Program-made: the position numbers and the translations under genes | The notes under the pieces: generated by a model | What the model was told of the DNA's origin: nothing | Seen by the model: only the letters and a program-made list of their open reading frames with translations | Databases searched by the model: none | In this document: positions 1 through 8,900 of the stretch, in pieces | How the letters are laid out: the number at the start of each line of letters is the position of its first letter | How positions within the stretch are numbered: the first letter of the stretch is position 1 | Assembly (NCBI GenBank): GCA_000381565.1 | Contig: KB906725.1 | Span: 1,443,731 to 1,507,730, forward strand | DNA length: 64,000 nucleotides | Direction: 5' to 3' | Origin: Oxalobacteraceae bacterium AB_14 | Lineage (GTDB): Bacteria > Pseudomonadota > Gammaproteobacteria > Burkholderiales > Burkholderiaceae_D

Positions 1-252
1 ATCCTGCTGCACCGAGCGGCCCATCATGGCGGCCATGACCACCACGCCCAGCGAGGCGAGCACGCTGGTGGTGAACATCAGCGAGCGGGGCGAATCGATC
101 AGCTGGCTGCCGAAGGTGACCGAGGCGCCCTTGAAGACGCCGCCGGCGGCGGCCATCCACAGCAGCGACAGTGCCAGGAAGCCGAGGAAATAGACCCAGG
201 TGGACAGCAGCTTGAGGCGCTGACGCGCTTCAAAGTAGGCGATGGAAAACAT
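1..252 (-). CDS. ABC-2 type export permease, N-terminal part (cut by window edge)
   Basis: The frame is open from the ATG at 252 to base 1, giving 84 residues with no stop. The protein starts [17 protein letters not shown], followed by a hydrophobic segment at about residues 18-36 and a second at about 63-78. A short cytoplasmic N-terminus, one TM helix and then an extracytoplasmic stretch is the usual opening of ABC-2 exporter permeases. It begins 10 bp after the stop of the ATPase gene at 262-1155 on the same strand, so the two are almost certainly co-transcribed as ATPase plus permease. The C-terminus is outside the window, so fusion to a peptidase or other domain cannot be judged. The substrate is unknown. 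Confidence 0.7.
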   Translation of the reverse strand, partial: MFSIAYFEARQRLKLLSTWVYFLGFLALSLLWMAAAGGVFKGASVTFGSQLIDSPRSLMFTTSVLASLGVVVMAAMMGRSVQQD

Positions 253-261
253 AAGGCCGCC

Positions 262-1155
<894 letters not shown>

Positions 1156-1362
1156 GCTAACTCCTGAATGATTCTGCCGGTGCCTGCGCCGCGTTTCTGC
1201 ACGGCCATACACTTTTCACATGATGGCATTGTATTGAATTTGCTCTATATGTGGGGCGCCATTGCGATAGGCGGCCGAAACCGCGCGCCAGAGTGCAGGA
1301 ATGGCTGACCAGACGGCGGCGCGAAGCTGCCCCATCCTGGGTTGGTTGAATAGACAACTTGT

Positions 1363-2559
1363 TCAATTTCTAAACAAAACCTGCTCGCGGTTGAACCACC
1401 AGCGGCACAGGGCCAGCAGGGCGCCGGCGGTCAGGGTGGTCGACAGCAGGATGACCCAGAACATGCTGTAGTCCATCGTGCCCTTCACCAATTCCTTCAT
1501 CGCCAGCGAGGCATTGGTCATCGGCACCATCGCCCATTTCCAGTTCAGCTCGACGCCGGGCAGCAGCGCCACCAAGGTCGGCAGCACGGTGACGATGATC
1601 AGCGGCGAGATCAGGCCGGCCGCCTCCTTGTAGCTCTTGGCGTAGACCGAGATCGACAGCAGGATGGCGGCGAAGATGGCGGCGGTGGGCACCAGCATCA
1701 GCGCCACCATGGCCAGGTCGAGCAGGCCGATGGCGCGCACCATCTGCACCAGGTCGCCGCCCATCATGGGGCCGAAGAAAGTCAGCAGTATGCCCAGGCT
1801 GCCGATCATCAGCAGCGCCGAGGTCAGGCCGACGGTGAACAGCATCAGGAACTTGGCCATCACCAGCGCGGTGCGCGAGACCGGCGCCAGCAGCAACGTT
1901 TCCAGGGTGCCGCGTTCCTTCTCGCCGGCGCCGGTGTCGATCGCCGGATACATGGCCGCCATCAGGCACACCATCAGCAGGATGTAGGGCAGCATGCCGC
2001 CGACCACCGCGCCCATCTGCTCGCGCTTGTCGGCGGTGGAGTGGTCTTCCAAGGTGATCGGGGCGAGCGCGTAGCGCAGCTGCTCCTTGTTGAGATTGAG
2101 CGCGGACAGCGCCTGTTCGCGCAGCAGGCGGTTCTGGCTGCCGATCACCGACAGCACGCGCTTGCGCGTCAGGTCGACCGTGACGGCGCTGTTGTAGTGC
2201 AGCGCGATCACCGCTTGCTGCTGCTGGGCCAGGTTCGCTTCGAAGCCGGCCGGGATCACCAGCGCGAACTTGATGCGGTCGTCGCCGATGGCGCTCTTGA
2301 TGTCGGCAGGGCTGGCCAGCACCACTTCGCGGAAGCCTTTTTCTTTTGCGAAGCGTTCAGCCAGCCTGGGCGCGTTGTCCTTGCCGAAGATGGCGTAGGT
2401 CATCTCGGCCTGGCTGGCCTGCTTGAACATGCTCGACGAGACGTAGCCGAAGCCGGTGAAGATCAGCGGCATGGCGAACACCGGGATGAACACGGTGAAG
2501 AAGAAGGTGCGGCGGTCGCGCGCCAATTCCAGCAACTCCTTGAGGTAGATGATCCACAT
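1363..2559 (-). CDS. ABC-2 type permease, NatB-like
   Basis: 398-residue membrane protein. An N-terminal TM helix (about residues 18-38) follows a cytoplasmic MWIIYLKELLELARDRRT. A large extracytoplasmic domain runs to about residue 185, and five or so TM helices fill the C-terminal half. This is the NatB/YhaP layout, and the motif GAGEKERGTLETLLLAPV between helices is typical of that family. The start ATG at 2559 lies 3 bp after the stop of the ATPase gene at 2563-3342, so the pair is translationally linked. In Bacillus NatAB exports sodium; here only the fold is supported. No terminator is apparent before the second ABC pair that starts 207 bp downstream. Confidence 0.85.
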   Translation of the reverse strand: MWIIYLKELLELARDRRTFFFTVFIPVFAMPLIFTGFGYVSSSMFKQASQAEMTYAIFGKDNAPRLAERFAKEKGFREVVLASPADIKSAIGDDRIKFALVIPAGFEANLAQQQQAVIALHYNSAVTVDLTRKRVLSVIGSQNRLLREQALSALNLNKEQLRYALAPITLEDHSTADKREQMGAVVGGMLPYILLMVCLMAAMYPAIDTGAGEKERGTLETLLLAPVSRTALVMAKFLMLFTVGLTSALLMIGSLGILLTFFGPMMGGDLVQMVRAIGLLDLAMVALMLVPTAAIFAAILLSISVYAKSYKEAAGLISPLIIVTVLPTLVALLPGVELNWKWAMVPMTNASLAMKELVKGTMDYSMFWVILLSTTLTAGALLALCRWWFNREQVLFRN

Positions 2560-2562
2560 GGC

Positions 2563-3342
2563 TCAGGGCTCCCGGTTGATGACGCCGACGAAGGCGTCGT
2601 ACAGGTCGGCGCTGCCGCCCAGGTGGCGCAGCTCGCCGACCGTGCCGTGGAAGGCGGTCTTGCCGTGGTTGATGATGCAGACGCGGTCGCACAGCTTTTC
2701 CACTTCGTGCAGGTGGTGGGTGGAGAAGATCAGCGGCACGCGCAGCGCCTTGTAGCTGGCGATGAAGTCCAGCAGGATCTTGGCCGACATCACGTCCAGG
2801 CCGGTGGTCGGTTCGTCGAGGATGACGATCTGCGGTTCGTGCACCACGGTGCGGGCGATCGAACATTTCTGCTTCATGCCGGTGGACAGCTGGTCGGCGC
2901 GTTTGTTGCCGTACTCGGTCATCTGCAGCAGCTCGAACAATTCATCGCAGCGGCGCTTCAGGTAGGGCGGGCTCATGCCGTGCAGGCGGCCGAAGTATTC
3001 GACGTTTTCGCGCGCGGTCAGGCGGCCGTACAGGCCGGTGGTGCCGGACAAGAAACCGATGTGCTGGCGCGCCGCCAGCGGATCGCTGAGCAGGTCGACG
3101 CCATTGGCGTGTATGCTGCCCGCGTCCGGTTTCAGTGCGGTCGACAGCAGGCGCAGGGTGGTGGTCTTGCCGGCGCCGTTGGGACCAAGCAGGCCCAGCA
3201 CTTCACCGGGCGCGCAACGGAAGCTGACATCGCGCACCGCATGGAACCAGCCGTCGTGGTCGCGCGGATCGCGCGCCTGGGCCGGCTTGCCGCCACGCGA
3301 CGACAAGCGAAAACGCTTGGCGAGACCCCTGACCTCGATCAT
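2563..3342 (-). CDS. ABC transporter ATP-binding protein, NatA-like
   Basis: 259-residue ATPase. It shows Walker [10 protein letters not shown], a signature region read as [16 protein letters not shown], Walker B with D-loop [13 protein letters not shown], and H-loop FSTHHLHEV. The start at 3342 ([11 protein letters not shown]) was preferred over an upstream in-frame ATG at 3414 because family members begin at this point and AAGGGATGG precedes it. It is followed after 3 bp by its membrane partner (1363-2559). A ~25-residue insertion between the first strand and Walker A ([17 protein letters not shown]) is unusually polar and may be a lineage-specific loop. First gene of the minus-strand exporter run. 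Confidence 0.88.
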   Translation of the reverse strand: MIEVRGLAKRFRLSSRGGKPAQARDPRDHDGWFHAVRDVSFRCAPGEVLGLLGPNGAGKTTTLRLLSTALKPDAGSIHANGVDLLSDPLAARQHIGFLSGTTGLYGRLTARENVEYFGRLHGMSPPYLKRRCDELFELLQMTEYGNKRADQLSTGMKQKCSIARTVVHEPQIVILDEPTTGLDVMSAKILLDFIASYKALRVPLIFSTHHLHEVEKLCDRVCIINHGKTAFHGTVGELRHLGGSADLYDAFVGVINREP

Positions 3343-3454
3343 TGTTCCATCCCTTGTTAGAAAGATTTCAAGAGTAGCATGTAAAAATTCTCGCGCGCAA
3401 GCTACTAGCTGCACAAATGTCTTGCTATAGTCGGATATGGGAGCACAATAAAAA

Positions 3455-3889
3455 ATGAATCCTCAATTGCAGGAAAAAATTCTGGCGGTCACCCATTGTG
3501 GCGTCGACCGTAGCGAGTCCACCGGTTTCTTTCGCGTGGCGCTGGGTCTGTTTTACCTGTCGGGCCTGATGACCAAGGAAACCCTTGATTTCGGCAAGCT
3601 GGACCGCAGCTTCAACCGCTTCATCTATCACAGCATCGGCAAGGGCCACAGCATCACCAGCATCCTGCAATACATGAGCGGGGAAAAGGTGGTGCCGGTG
3701 GTGGAGTCCAAGCGCTTCCTGCGCGCGTTTGCCGAACACTGTCCGGAAGTTCCGATCGAGAACATCCCCTTTTTGCTGGGCCTGAACCTGAGCGTGGCGA
3801 AAGACATTTCCAAGATCGATGTGCGTGGTCCGGTGGCCGACTATATCGAACGCCAGCGCCAGTTGCGCGAAGCGGCCGAGGCAAACTGA
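3455..3889 (+). CDS. Conserved hypothetical protein
   Basis: 144 residues, not recognised. The protein looks globular and soluble: mixed charged and hydrophobic residues, one moderately hydrophobic stretch (FFRVALGLFYLSGLM, about residues 24-38), no signal peptide and no Cys cluster. The C-terminus is an amphipathic charged helix (DYIERQRQLREAAEAN). Codon use matches the chromosome, so it is a real resident gene. It is divergent from the ABC export genes, with about 110 bp between, and lies just upstream of coq7 on the same strand. A poor Shine-Dalgarno precedes the ATG. No function is proposed. Confidence 0.75.
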   Translation: MNPQLQEKILAVTHCGVDRSESTGFFRVALGLFYLSGLMTKETLDFGKLDRSFNRFIYHSIGKGHSITSILQYMSGEKVVPVVESKRFLRAFAEHCPEVPIENIPFLLGLNLSVAKDISKIDVRGPVADYIERQRQLREAAEAN

Positions 3890-3901
3890 GGCTGTCGCCT
3901 C

Positions 3902-3907
3902 TATAAT
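3902..3907 (+). promoter_or_regulatory. Likely -10 box of coq7
   Basis: A perfect TATAAT lies 29 bp before the coq7 ATG, just after the stop of the previous gene. No good -35 is visible at 17 +/- 1 bp, so this is a -10 call only. Confidence 0.4.
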
Positions 3908-3936
3908 ATTGCTTTCGTCCGAATTCGAGTTTTCCT

Positions 3937-4578
3937 ATGGCCGCACACCACCACACTCCGCTGGACCGATTGATCGCCGGCGCCGACAAGGCGCTGCGCG
4001 TGATTGCCGGCGTCGCCTCGGCATCGCGGCCGACGCCGGCGCTGCACGCGGCCGACGCCCAGATGAGCGAGGCGGAAACCCGCCACAGCGCCGGGCTGAT
4101 GCGGGTGAACCATGTGGGCGAGGTGTGCGCGCAGGCGCTGTACAACTCGCAGAGCCGCTACGCCAAGACCGAAGAGATGCGCGCGCAGTTCGAGCAGGCG
4201 GGCAGGGAAGAGGAAGACCATCTGGCCTGGACCGCGCAGCGGCTGGCCGAGCTGAATTCGCACATCAGCGTGCTCAATCCGCTGTTCTATGCCGGCGCGT
4301 ATGCGCTGGGCACGGCGGCGGCGGTGCTGGGCGACGCGCGCAGCCTGGGCTTTGTGGTGGAGACGGAGCGGCAGGTGGAGGCGCATCTGGCCAGCCATCT
4401 GGACCAGCTGCCGCCGCAGGACGCCAAGTCGCGCGCCATCGTCGAGCAGATGCGCCAGGATGAGATCGAACACGGCGCCGCCGCGCAGGCGCTGGGCGCC
4501 TCGCAGACGCCGGCCCCGGTGCGGGCCGTGATGGCGGTGATGGGCAAGGTCATGACCAGCACCGCCTACTACATCTGA
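3937..4578 (+). CDS. coq7: Coq7 family 2-polyprenyl-3-methyl-6-methoxy-1,4-benzoquinone hydroxylase
   Basis: 213 residues. This is the di-iron hydroxylase that installs the last ring hydroxyl in ubiquinone synthesis, acting at the inner face of the cytoplasmic membrane. The carboxylate-bridged iron ligands are all visible: Glu62 in NHVGEVCAQ, Glu92 and His95 in REEEDHLAW, Glu144, and Glu176 and His179 in DEIEHG. The hydrophobic region LFYAGAYALGTAAAV (about 116-130) is the membrane-contact helix. Length is normal for proteobacterial members. The stop codon lies inside a palindrome shared with the convergent OsmC-like gene. Confidence 0.95.
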   Translation: MAAHHHTPLDRLIAGADKALRVIAGVASASRPTPALHAADAQMSEAETRHSAGLMRVNHVGEVCAQALYNSQSRYAKTEEMRAQFEQAGREEEDHLAWTAQRLAELNSHISVLNPLFYAGAYALGTAAAVLGDARSLGFVVETERQVEAHLASHLDQLPPQDAKSRAIVEQMRQDEIEHGAAAQALGASQTPAPVRAVMAVMGKVMTSTAYYI

Positions 4579-4608
4579 CGTCGTTCCCGCTTGCGCGGGA
4601 ACGACGTC
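4577..4608. repeat. Perfect REP-like palindrome between convergent genes
   Basis: GACGTCGTTCCCGC, loop TTGC, then the exact reverse complement: 14-bp arms. It overlaps the coq7 stop codon on its left side and the stop codon of the OsmC-like gene on its right, and could act as a bidirectional transcription end. It carries the GTCGTTCCCGC core found in the elements near 8830, 36081, 54381 and 59734. Confidence 0.8.
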
Positions 4609-5032
4609 AGGCGACGTCGACGATCTCGAACGAGTGGGTGATCTCGGCGGTCTTGCCGAGCATGATGGAGGCCGAGCAGTACTTGTCGTGCGACAGCGTG
4701 ATCGCCCGTTCCACCGCCTCAGGCTTCAAGTCCTTGCCGGTCACGGTGAAGTGGAAATTAATCTTGGTGAACACCTTCGGCTCGGTGTCCGCGCGCTCGG
4801 CGGTCAAGCTGCACTCGCAGCCGCGGATGTCGGCGCGGCCCTTCTTCAGGATCAGCACCACGTCATACGCCGTGCAGCCGCCGGTGCCCAGCAACACCAT
4901 CTCCATCGGACGCGGCGCCAGGTTGTGGCCGCCGCCCTCGGGCGCGCCATCCATGTTGACCATGTGGCCGGAACCGGTCTGGGCCAAGAAACTCATGCCC
5001 GACGGGCCATTCCAGCTGACTTTGCATTCCAT
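4607..5032 (-). CDS. OsmC family protein (YhfA-like)
   Basis: 141 residues from MECKVSWNGPSG. The OsmC/Ohr fold is recognised from the central GGHNLAPRPMEMVLLGTGGCTAYDV segment, in which one redox-type Cys sits in GTGGCTAYDV, and a second Cys in SHDKYCSAS (about residue 117). Classical OsmC/Ohr proteins reduce organic peroxides with such a Cys pair; the YhfA subgroup has no settled role. Two ATGs in tandem (5035 and 5032) follow GGAGAG; the second has the better spacing. It converges on coq7 with a shared palindrome between them. Confidence 0.85.
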   Translation of the reverse strand: MECKVSWNGPSGMSFLAQTGSGHMVNMDGAPEGGGHNLAPRPMEMVLLGTGGCTAYDVVLILKKGRADIRGCECSLTAERADTEPKVFTKINFHFTVTGKDLKPEAVERAITLSHDKYCSASIMLGKTAEITHSFEIVDVA

Positions 5033-5161
5033 CATTCTCTCCGTTAAAAAGCGTTGCGCATATTGTAAAGGAGTCCGGCCTGACTGGCTTGCATGAGGTT
5101 TTTTGCTTGCCGCGACCTCGAACGAATCGCATGCTTTGTGACGTAGATCAAGGAGGCTGCG

Positions 5162-5730
5162 ATGAATCAGGGCAACAAGTACCTTTGTTCCTATGGTGAG
5201 TTGACCGTGCCGGGCACCACGCCCCCGGGGCCGCTGGCCGACGATTTCACGCTCAATTCGCCGGTCGGCGTGCATGCCGATAGTTTCGGCAGGCTGTGGG
5301 TGTGCGATACAGGCAGCCGCCGCGTGCTGGTGTTCAACGCCGATCTGTCCGAACTGCTGCACGTGATCGAGGGCCCCGGCGACGACACGCCCGATGCGCC
5401 GCGCCTGCTGATGCCTTTCCATGTATGTCCGCATCCCACCCACCAGCTGATGTACTGCACCGACATGGATCACGGCCGCGTGCTGGCTTTCGCCTACGAC
5501 CAGGACGAGGTCTGGTTCAGCTATCCCTTCGGCGAAGGCGGCGAGCGCTAACCGCAGGGCATCGCCATCGACGCCCAGGCAAGAAATACCCGGACGCGGG
5601 CGGCGTCTGGATGCCGTACTTCATTTACGCCGACCGCGGCCGCCTGTACGTACCCGACACGACGTTCAATGTGGTCAATGTTTTCCGTTACGGGGCCGCG
5701 GAGCCTGATTCTGTCGGCATTGCGGCTTGA
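5162..5730 (+). pseudogene. Broken NHL-repeat protein gene
   Basis: An ideal ribosome site (AGGAGG, 5 bases before the ATG) precedes 129 in-frame codons encoding two NHL/beta-propeller repeats (NSPVGVHADSFGRLWVCDTG and then MPFHVCPHP...DMDHGRVLAF). The frame ends in TAA at 5549-5551, yet the next codons read PQGIAIDAQ, the start of a third repeat. After about 5580 the homology moves to another frame (YADRGRLYVPDTTFNVVNVF), which ends at 5730. So there is one in-frame stop and one frameshift, and the propeller is too short to close. The first part may still be translated. The 3' end now carries the rplM promoter. Confidence 0.75.
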
Positions 5731-5756
5731 CTCGGCGGGTGCTTCCCGCTTATACT
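5727..5756 (+). promoter_or_regulatory. Sigma-70 promoter of rplM-rpsI
   Basis: TTGACT (5727-5732), an 18-bp spacer and TATACT (5751-5756). It overlaps the last codons of the NHL pseudogene. The ~100-nt leader to the rplM ATG contains CTTTCC/GGAAAG complementary segments; leaders of this operon are autoregulated by L13 in other bacteria, but that is not shown here. Confidence 0.7.
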
Positions 5757-5859
5757 TGTCGGCTTTCCGTTCGCTCAGGAAAGTAAATAAGAAGGCCGAG
5801 TCCGCTGAATCAATGGCGGAACCACCATTTGAGCGTGTTTTATTATTTAGGAAGTCAAC

Positions 5860-6288
5860 ATGAAAACTTTTTCCGCTAAGGGCCATGAAGTCCAGCGCGA
5901 TTGGTTCGTGATTGACGCGACGGACAAAGTCCTCGGACGTGTTGCCAGCGAAGTGGCACTCCGACTGCGCGGCAAACACAAGCCAGAATTTACTCCTCAC
6001 GTCGATACCGGCGATTTCATCGTCATCGTCAATGCAGGCAAACTGCGCGTGACCGGCACCAAAGCAACCGAGAAGACCTACTACCGTCACTCGGGCTACC
6101 CAGGTGGCATCTATGAGACCAACTTCCTGAAAATGCAACAGCGTTTCCCAGGCCGTGCTCTGGAAAAAGCCGTCAAGGGCATGCTGCCGAAGGGCCCACT
6201 GGGCTACGCAATGATCAAGAAGCTGAAAGTGTACGCTGAAGGTTCGCACCCGCACGCTGCTCAGCAACCTAAAGCACTCGAAATCTAA
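5860..6288 (+). CDS. rplM: 50S ribosomal protein L13
   Basis: 142 residues, full length. It binds 23S rRNA early in large-subunit assembly. Family landmarks: [16 protein letters not shown] at the N-terminus, [13 protein letters not shown], and the C-terminal [22 protein letters not shown]. It is followed by rpsI after 9 bp, the usual L13-S9 operon. The ATG follows AGGAAG. Codon use is strongly biased to the highly expressed set and is less GC-rich than neighbouring genes. Confidence 0.98.
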   Translation: MKTFSAKGHEVQRDWFVIDATDKVLGRVASEVALRLRGKHKPEFTPHVDTGDFIVIVNAGKLRVTGTKATEKTYYRHSGYPGGIYETNFLKMQQRFPGRALEKAVKGMLPKGPLGYAMIKKLKVYAEGSHPHAAQQPKALEI

Positions 6289-6297
6289 GGAACTGAC

Positions 6298-6690
6298 ATG
6301 ATCGGTAACTACAATTACGGCACCGGCCGTCGCAAGAGTGCAGTAGCTCGTGTGTTTATCAAAGTTGGCACTGGCCAAATCATCGTTAACGGCAAGCCAG
6401 CGGCTGAGTACTTCTCCCGCGAAACCGGCCTGATGGTTATTCGTCAACCACTGGAACTGACCGGCAACGTCGAGCGTTTTGACATCAAAGTCAACGTGCA
6501 CGGCGGCGGCGAGTCCGGCCAGGCAGGTGCTGTGCGTCACGGCATCACCCGCGCCCTGATCGACTACGATGCAGCGCTGAAACCGGATCTGGCACGCGCC
6601 GGCTTCGTTACCCGCGATGCACGTGAAGTTGAACGTAAAAAAGTTGGTCTGCGCAAAGCACGTCGCGCAAAGCAATTCTCGAAGCGTTAA
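6298..6690 (+). CDS. rpsI: 30S ribosomal protein S9
   Basis: 130 residues, full length. The N-terminal [12 protein letters not shown] and the basic C-terminal tail ending [17 protein letters not shown] are diagnostic; the last Arg reaches the P-site tRNA in known ribosomes. Second gene of the rplM operon, with a strong rho-independent terminator 38 bp after the stop. Confidence 0.98.
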   Translation: MIGNYNYGTGRRKSAVARVFIKVGTGQIIVNGKPAAEYFSRETGLMVIRQPLELTGNVERFDIKVNVHGGGESGQAGAVRHGITRALIDYDAALKPDLARAGFVTRDAREVERKKVGLRKARRAKQFSKR

Positions 6691-6727
6691 TTTTTACGCT
6701 GTGGTGCGCTGCTTGCGGCGCGCCAAG

Positions 6728-6763
6728 AAAAAAGCCGCCGGCCCTGTGTCGGGCGGCTTTTTT
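6728..6763 (+). terminator. Rho-independent terminator of rplM-rpsI
   Basis: AAAAAAGCCGCC is separated by 12 bases from its exact complement GGCGGCTTTTTT. The stem ends in a T-run on both strands, so it could also stop antisense transcription. Confidence 0.9.
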
Positions 6764-6861
6764 GCTATCTGGCAGGTGCGCAGTTCACTGTCGCGCGTCT
6801 GTCGCATATGCCTGATAAAATGGCAGTCCCCTCTACGCATTACCTCATTCAAGGAAAGAAC

Positions 6862-7899
6862 ATGATCAAAGTTGGCATCGTCGGCGGCACCGGATATACC
6901 GGAGTGGAATTGCTGCGACTGTTGGCAGTCCACCCTGATGTGCAGCTGACGGCCATCACGTCGCGCAAGGAAGATGGCTTGCCGGTTGCCGATATGTTCC
7001 CTTCGCTGCGCGGCCGCGTGGACATCGCCTTCTCGTCGCCCGACAAGGCCGACCTGAGCAAGTGCGACGTGGTGTTCTTCGCTACCCCGCACGGCGTCGC
7101 CATGGCCCAGGCGCCGGCGCTGCTGGCGGCCGGCGTCAAGGTGATCGACCTGGCGGCGGACTTCCGCATCAAGGACAAGGCGGTCTTCGAAAAGTGGTAC
7201 AAGATCGACCACACCTGCCCGGAGCTGCTGGAAGAAGCCGCCTACGGCCTGGCTGAACTGAACCGCGACGCCATCAAGGGCGCGCGCCTGGTCGCCAATC
7301 CGGGCTGCTACCCGACCACCATGCAGCTGGGCTACTACCCGCTGCTGAAGGCCGGCCTGATCGATGCCGGCTCGCTGATCGCCGACTGCAAGTCGGGCGT
7401 GTCCGGCGCCGGCCGCAAGGCCGAGATCGGCACGCTGTTCTCTGAATCGAGCGACAACTTCAAGGCCTACGGCGTGGCCGGCCACCGCCACACGCCGGAA
7501 ACCTCGGCGCAGTTGCAGAAGTTCACCGCCGACAAGGTCGGCCTGGTGTTCACGCCGCACCTGGTGCCGATGATACGCGGCATGCACTCGACCTTGTACG
7601 GCCGCCTGACCAAGGATGTCAGCAACGAAGCGTTGCAGGCGCTGTTCGAAGTGCAATACAAGGACTCGCCGTTCGTCGACGTGATGCCGTTCGGTTCGCA
7701 TCCGGAAACCCGTTCCACCCGCGGCTCCAACATGCTGCGCCTGGCGCTGCATCGCCCGGACAATGGCAACACCGTGATCGTGCTGGTGGTGCAGGACAAC
7801 CTGGTCAAAGGCGCGTCCGGCCAGGCGGTGCAGTGCATGAACCTGATGTTCGGGCTGGAGGAGACCACCGGCCTGACCCAGATCGCGCTGCTGCCGTAA
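6862..7899 (+). CDS. argC: N-acetyl-gamma-glutamyl-phosphate reductase
   Basis: 345 residues. NADPH-dependent reduction of N-acetylglutamyl phosphate to the semialdehyde, third step of arginine synthesis, in the cytoplasm. The Rossmann motif [18 protein letters not shown] opens the protein. The catalytic Cys is in NPGCYPT (about residue 149), and [10 protein letters not shown] carries the conserved His. The start at 6862 follows AAGGAAAG; an upstream in-frame ATG at 6808 lies before the ribosome site and is unlikely. It is the usual neighbour of rpsI in this family. Confidence 0.97.
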   Translation: MIKVGIVGGTGYTGVELLRLLAVHPDVQLTAITSRKEDGLPVADMFPSLRGRVDIAFSSPDKADLSKCDVVFFATPHGVAMAQAPALLAAGVKVIDLAADFRIKDKAVFEKWYKIDHTCPELLEEAAYGLAELNRDAIKGARLVANPGCYPTTMQLGYYPLLKAGLIDAGSLIADCKSGVSGAGRKAEIGTLFSESSDNFKAYGVAGHRHTPETSAQLQKFTADKVGLVFTPHLVPMIRGMHSTLYGRLTKDVSNEALQALFEVQYKDSPFVDVMPFGSHPETRSTRGSNMLRLALHRPDNGNTVIVLVVQDNLVKGASGQAVQCMNLMFGLEETTGLTQIALLP

Positions 7900-7968
7900 A
7901 TCAAAGTGCAGCAGGGCGGGGATAGTAGATTAGGAATTCCCGTCCACTCCGCCAGCAGAAAGTTGCAG

Positions 7969-8340
7969 ATGATAGCTATGGATAGCTTGATCGGCGCCGC
8001 CACCCGCGTGCAAGGTAATTTGCTGTTTCGCGGCGGCCTGCGCGTTGATGGTGAAGTCATCGGCAATATTGTCGCGGAGGCAGGACATCCCAGTTATCTC
8101 GTCATTGCCGAGCATGCCCGTGTGGAAGGCGAGATACGCTGCGACCACCTGGTGGTCAATGGCGAGGTCCAGGGTTGCGTTTTCAGCGCGGATTTGCTTG
8201 AAATCCAGCCGAGTGCCCGTATCATTGGGGATGTCAGTTACAAAGTCTTGGAAATGCACGGCGGCGCGCAGGTGTTGGGCACATTGACCCATCGCGACAG
8301 CTCCGGCGTGGAGCCGCTTTTGGCGGTCTCTGGAGCATAA
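7969..8340 (+). CDS. Bactofilin family protein
   Basis: About 123 residues. Bactofilins polymerise without nucleotide into filaments of right-handed beta-helix and act as membrane-associated scaffolds. The sequence shows the repeating short hydrophobic/Gly pattern (GNLLFRGGLRVDGEVIGNI, then HARVEGEIRCDHLVVNGEV) and short flexible ends, which is the whole family architecture. The start is uncertain: ATGs at 7969 and 7978 both precede the family motif DSLIGAATRVQGN, and no good ribosome site is seen. It lies between argC and erpA as in related genomes. Confidence 0.85.
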   Translation: MIAMDSLIGAATRVQGNLLFRGGLRVDGEVIGNIVAEAGHPSYLVIAEHARVEGEIRCDHLVVNGEVQGCVFSADLLEIQPSARIIGDVSYKVLEMHGGAQVLGTLTHRDSSGVEPLLAVSGA

Positions 8341-8355
8341 ATTACGCCAACGGTC

Positions 8356-8361
8356 TATAAT
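8356..8361 (+). promoter_or_regulatory. Likely -10 box of erpA
   Basis: Perfect TATAAT 31 bp before the erpA ATG. The -35 region (about 8333-8338) is poor. No IscR-type site was recognised. Confidence 0.45.
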
Positions 8362-8391
8362 GGATCAAATGTTTTCACGTAGGAGTCTGAA

Positions 8392-8754
8392 ATGAATGCT
8401 GTCGCCGAATCGCTAGATGTAATCCCGTCGCCTATTATCTTCACCGATAGCGCGGCTGAAAAGGTCGCCCAACTGATCGAGGAAGAGGGCAATCCAGACC
8501 TGAAGCTGCGCGTGTTCGTGCAGGGTGGCGGCTGCTCCGGCTTCCAGTACGGCTTCACGTTTGACGAAATCGTCAACGAAGACGACACCACCATGGTCAA
8601 GAACGGCGTCCAGCTGTTGATCGATTCGATGAGCTACCAGTATCTGGTCGGCGCGGAAATCGACTACAAGGACGACCTGGAAGGCGCGCAATTCGTCATC
8701 AAGAACCCAACCGCCACCTCGACCTGCGGCTGCGGCTCTTCGTTCTCGGTATAA
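8392..8754 (+). CDS. erpA: Iron-sulfur cluster insertion protein ErpA
   Basis: 120 residues. A-type carrier that passes [4Fe-4S] clusters to apoproteins. The three ligand cysteines are present: Cys48 in GGGCSGF, and Cys112 and Cys114 in STCGCGSSF near the C-terminus. The N-terminal extension of about 15 residues is normal for ErpA in betaproteobacteria. AGGAG precedes the ATG. It has its own likely -10 and a terminator immediately after, so it is probably monocistronic. Confidence 0.97.
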   Translation: MNAVAESLDVIPSPIIFTDSAAEKVAQLIEEEGNPDLKLRVFVQGGGCSGFQYGFTFDEIVNEDDTTMVKNGVQLLIDSMSYQYLVGAEIDYKDDLEGAQFVIKNPTATSTCGCGSSFSV

Positions 8755-8788
8755 GTTGCGTACAACCGGCCCTGGCCGGTTGCGCTAG

Positions 8789-8822
8789 ACGGCGGACAAC
8801 TCCGGTTGTGCCGCCGTTTTTG
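8789..8822 (+). terminator. Rho-independent terminator of erpA
   Basis: ACGGCGGACAAC, loop TCCG, then GTTGTGCCGCCGT (one bulged G) followed by TTTT. Confidence 0.85.
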
Positions 8823-8829
8823 TTTGCCT

Positions 8830-8899
8830 GTCATTCCCGCGCAGGCGGGAATCCATGCTGAGCATGCTGTCTATGGGTTCCCGCCTGCGCGGGAACGAC
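8830..8899. repeat. REPIN-like pair of inverted REP palindromes
   Basis: It begins GTCATTCCCGCGCAGGCGGG and ends CCCGCCTGCGCGGGAACGAC, two palindromic units in opposite orientation around a short centre containing GCTGAGCATGC. It ends one base before the anmK stop codon. Same family as 54381-54460 and 59734-59811. Confidence 0.8.
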
Positions 8900-8900
8900 G

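Noticed and set aside
1157-1366. Minus-strand 69-codon frame between the two ABC systems
   Set aside because: Arg/Ser-rich translation, no ribosome site, no family resemblance; likely chance.
2041-3360. 439-codon + strand frame opposite the NatA/NatB genes
   Set aside because: Composition shadow (Ala/Gly/Gln/Val/His-rich) of the minus-strand ABC genes, typical of high-GC DNA.
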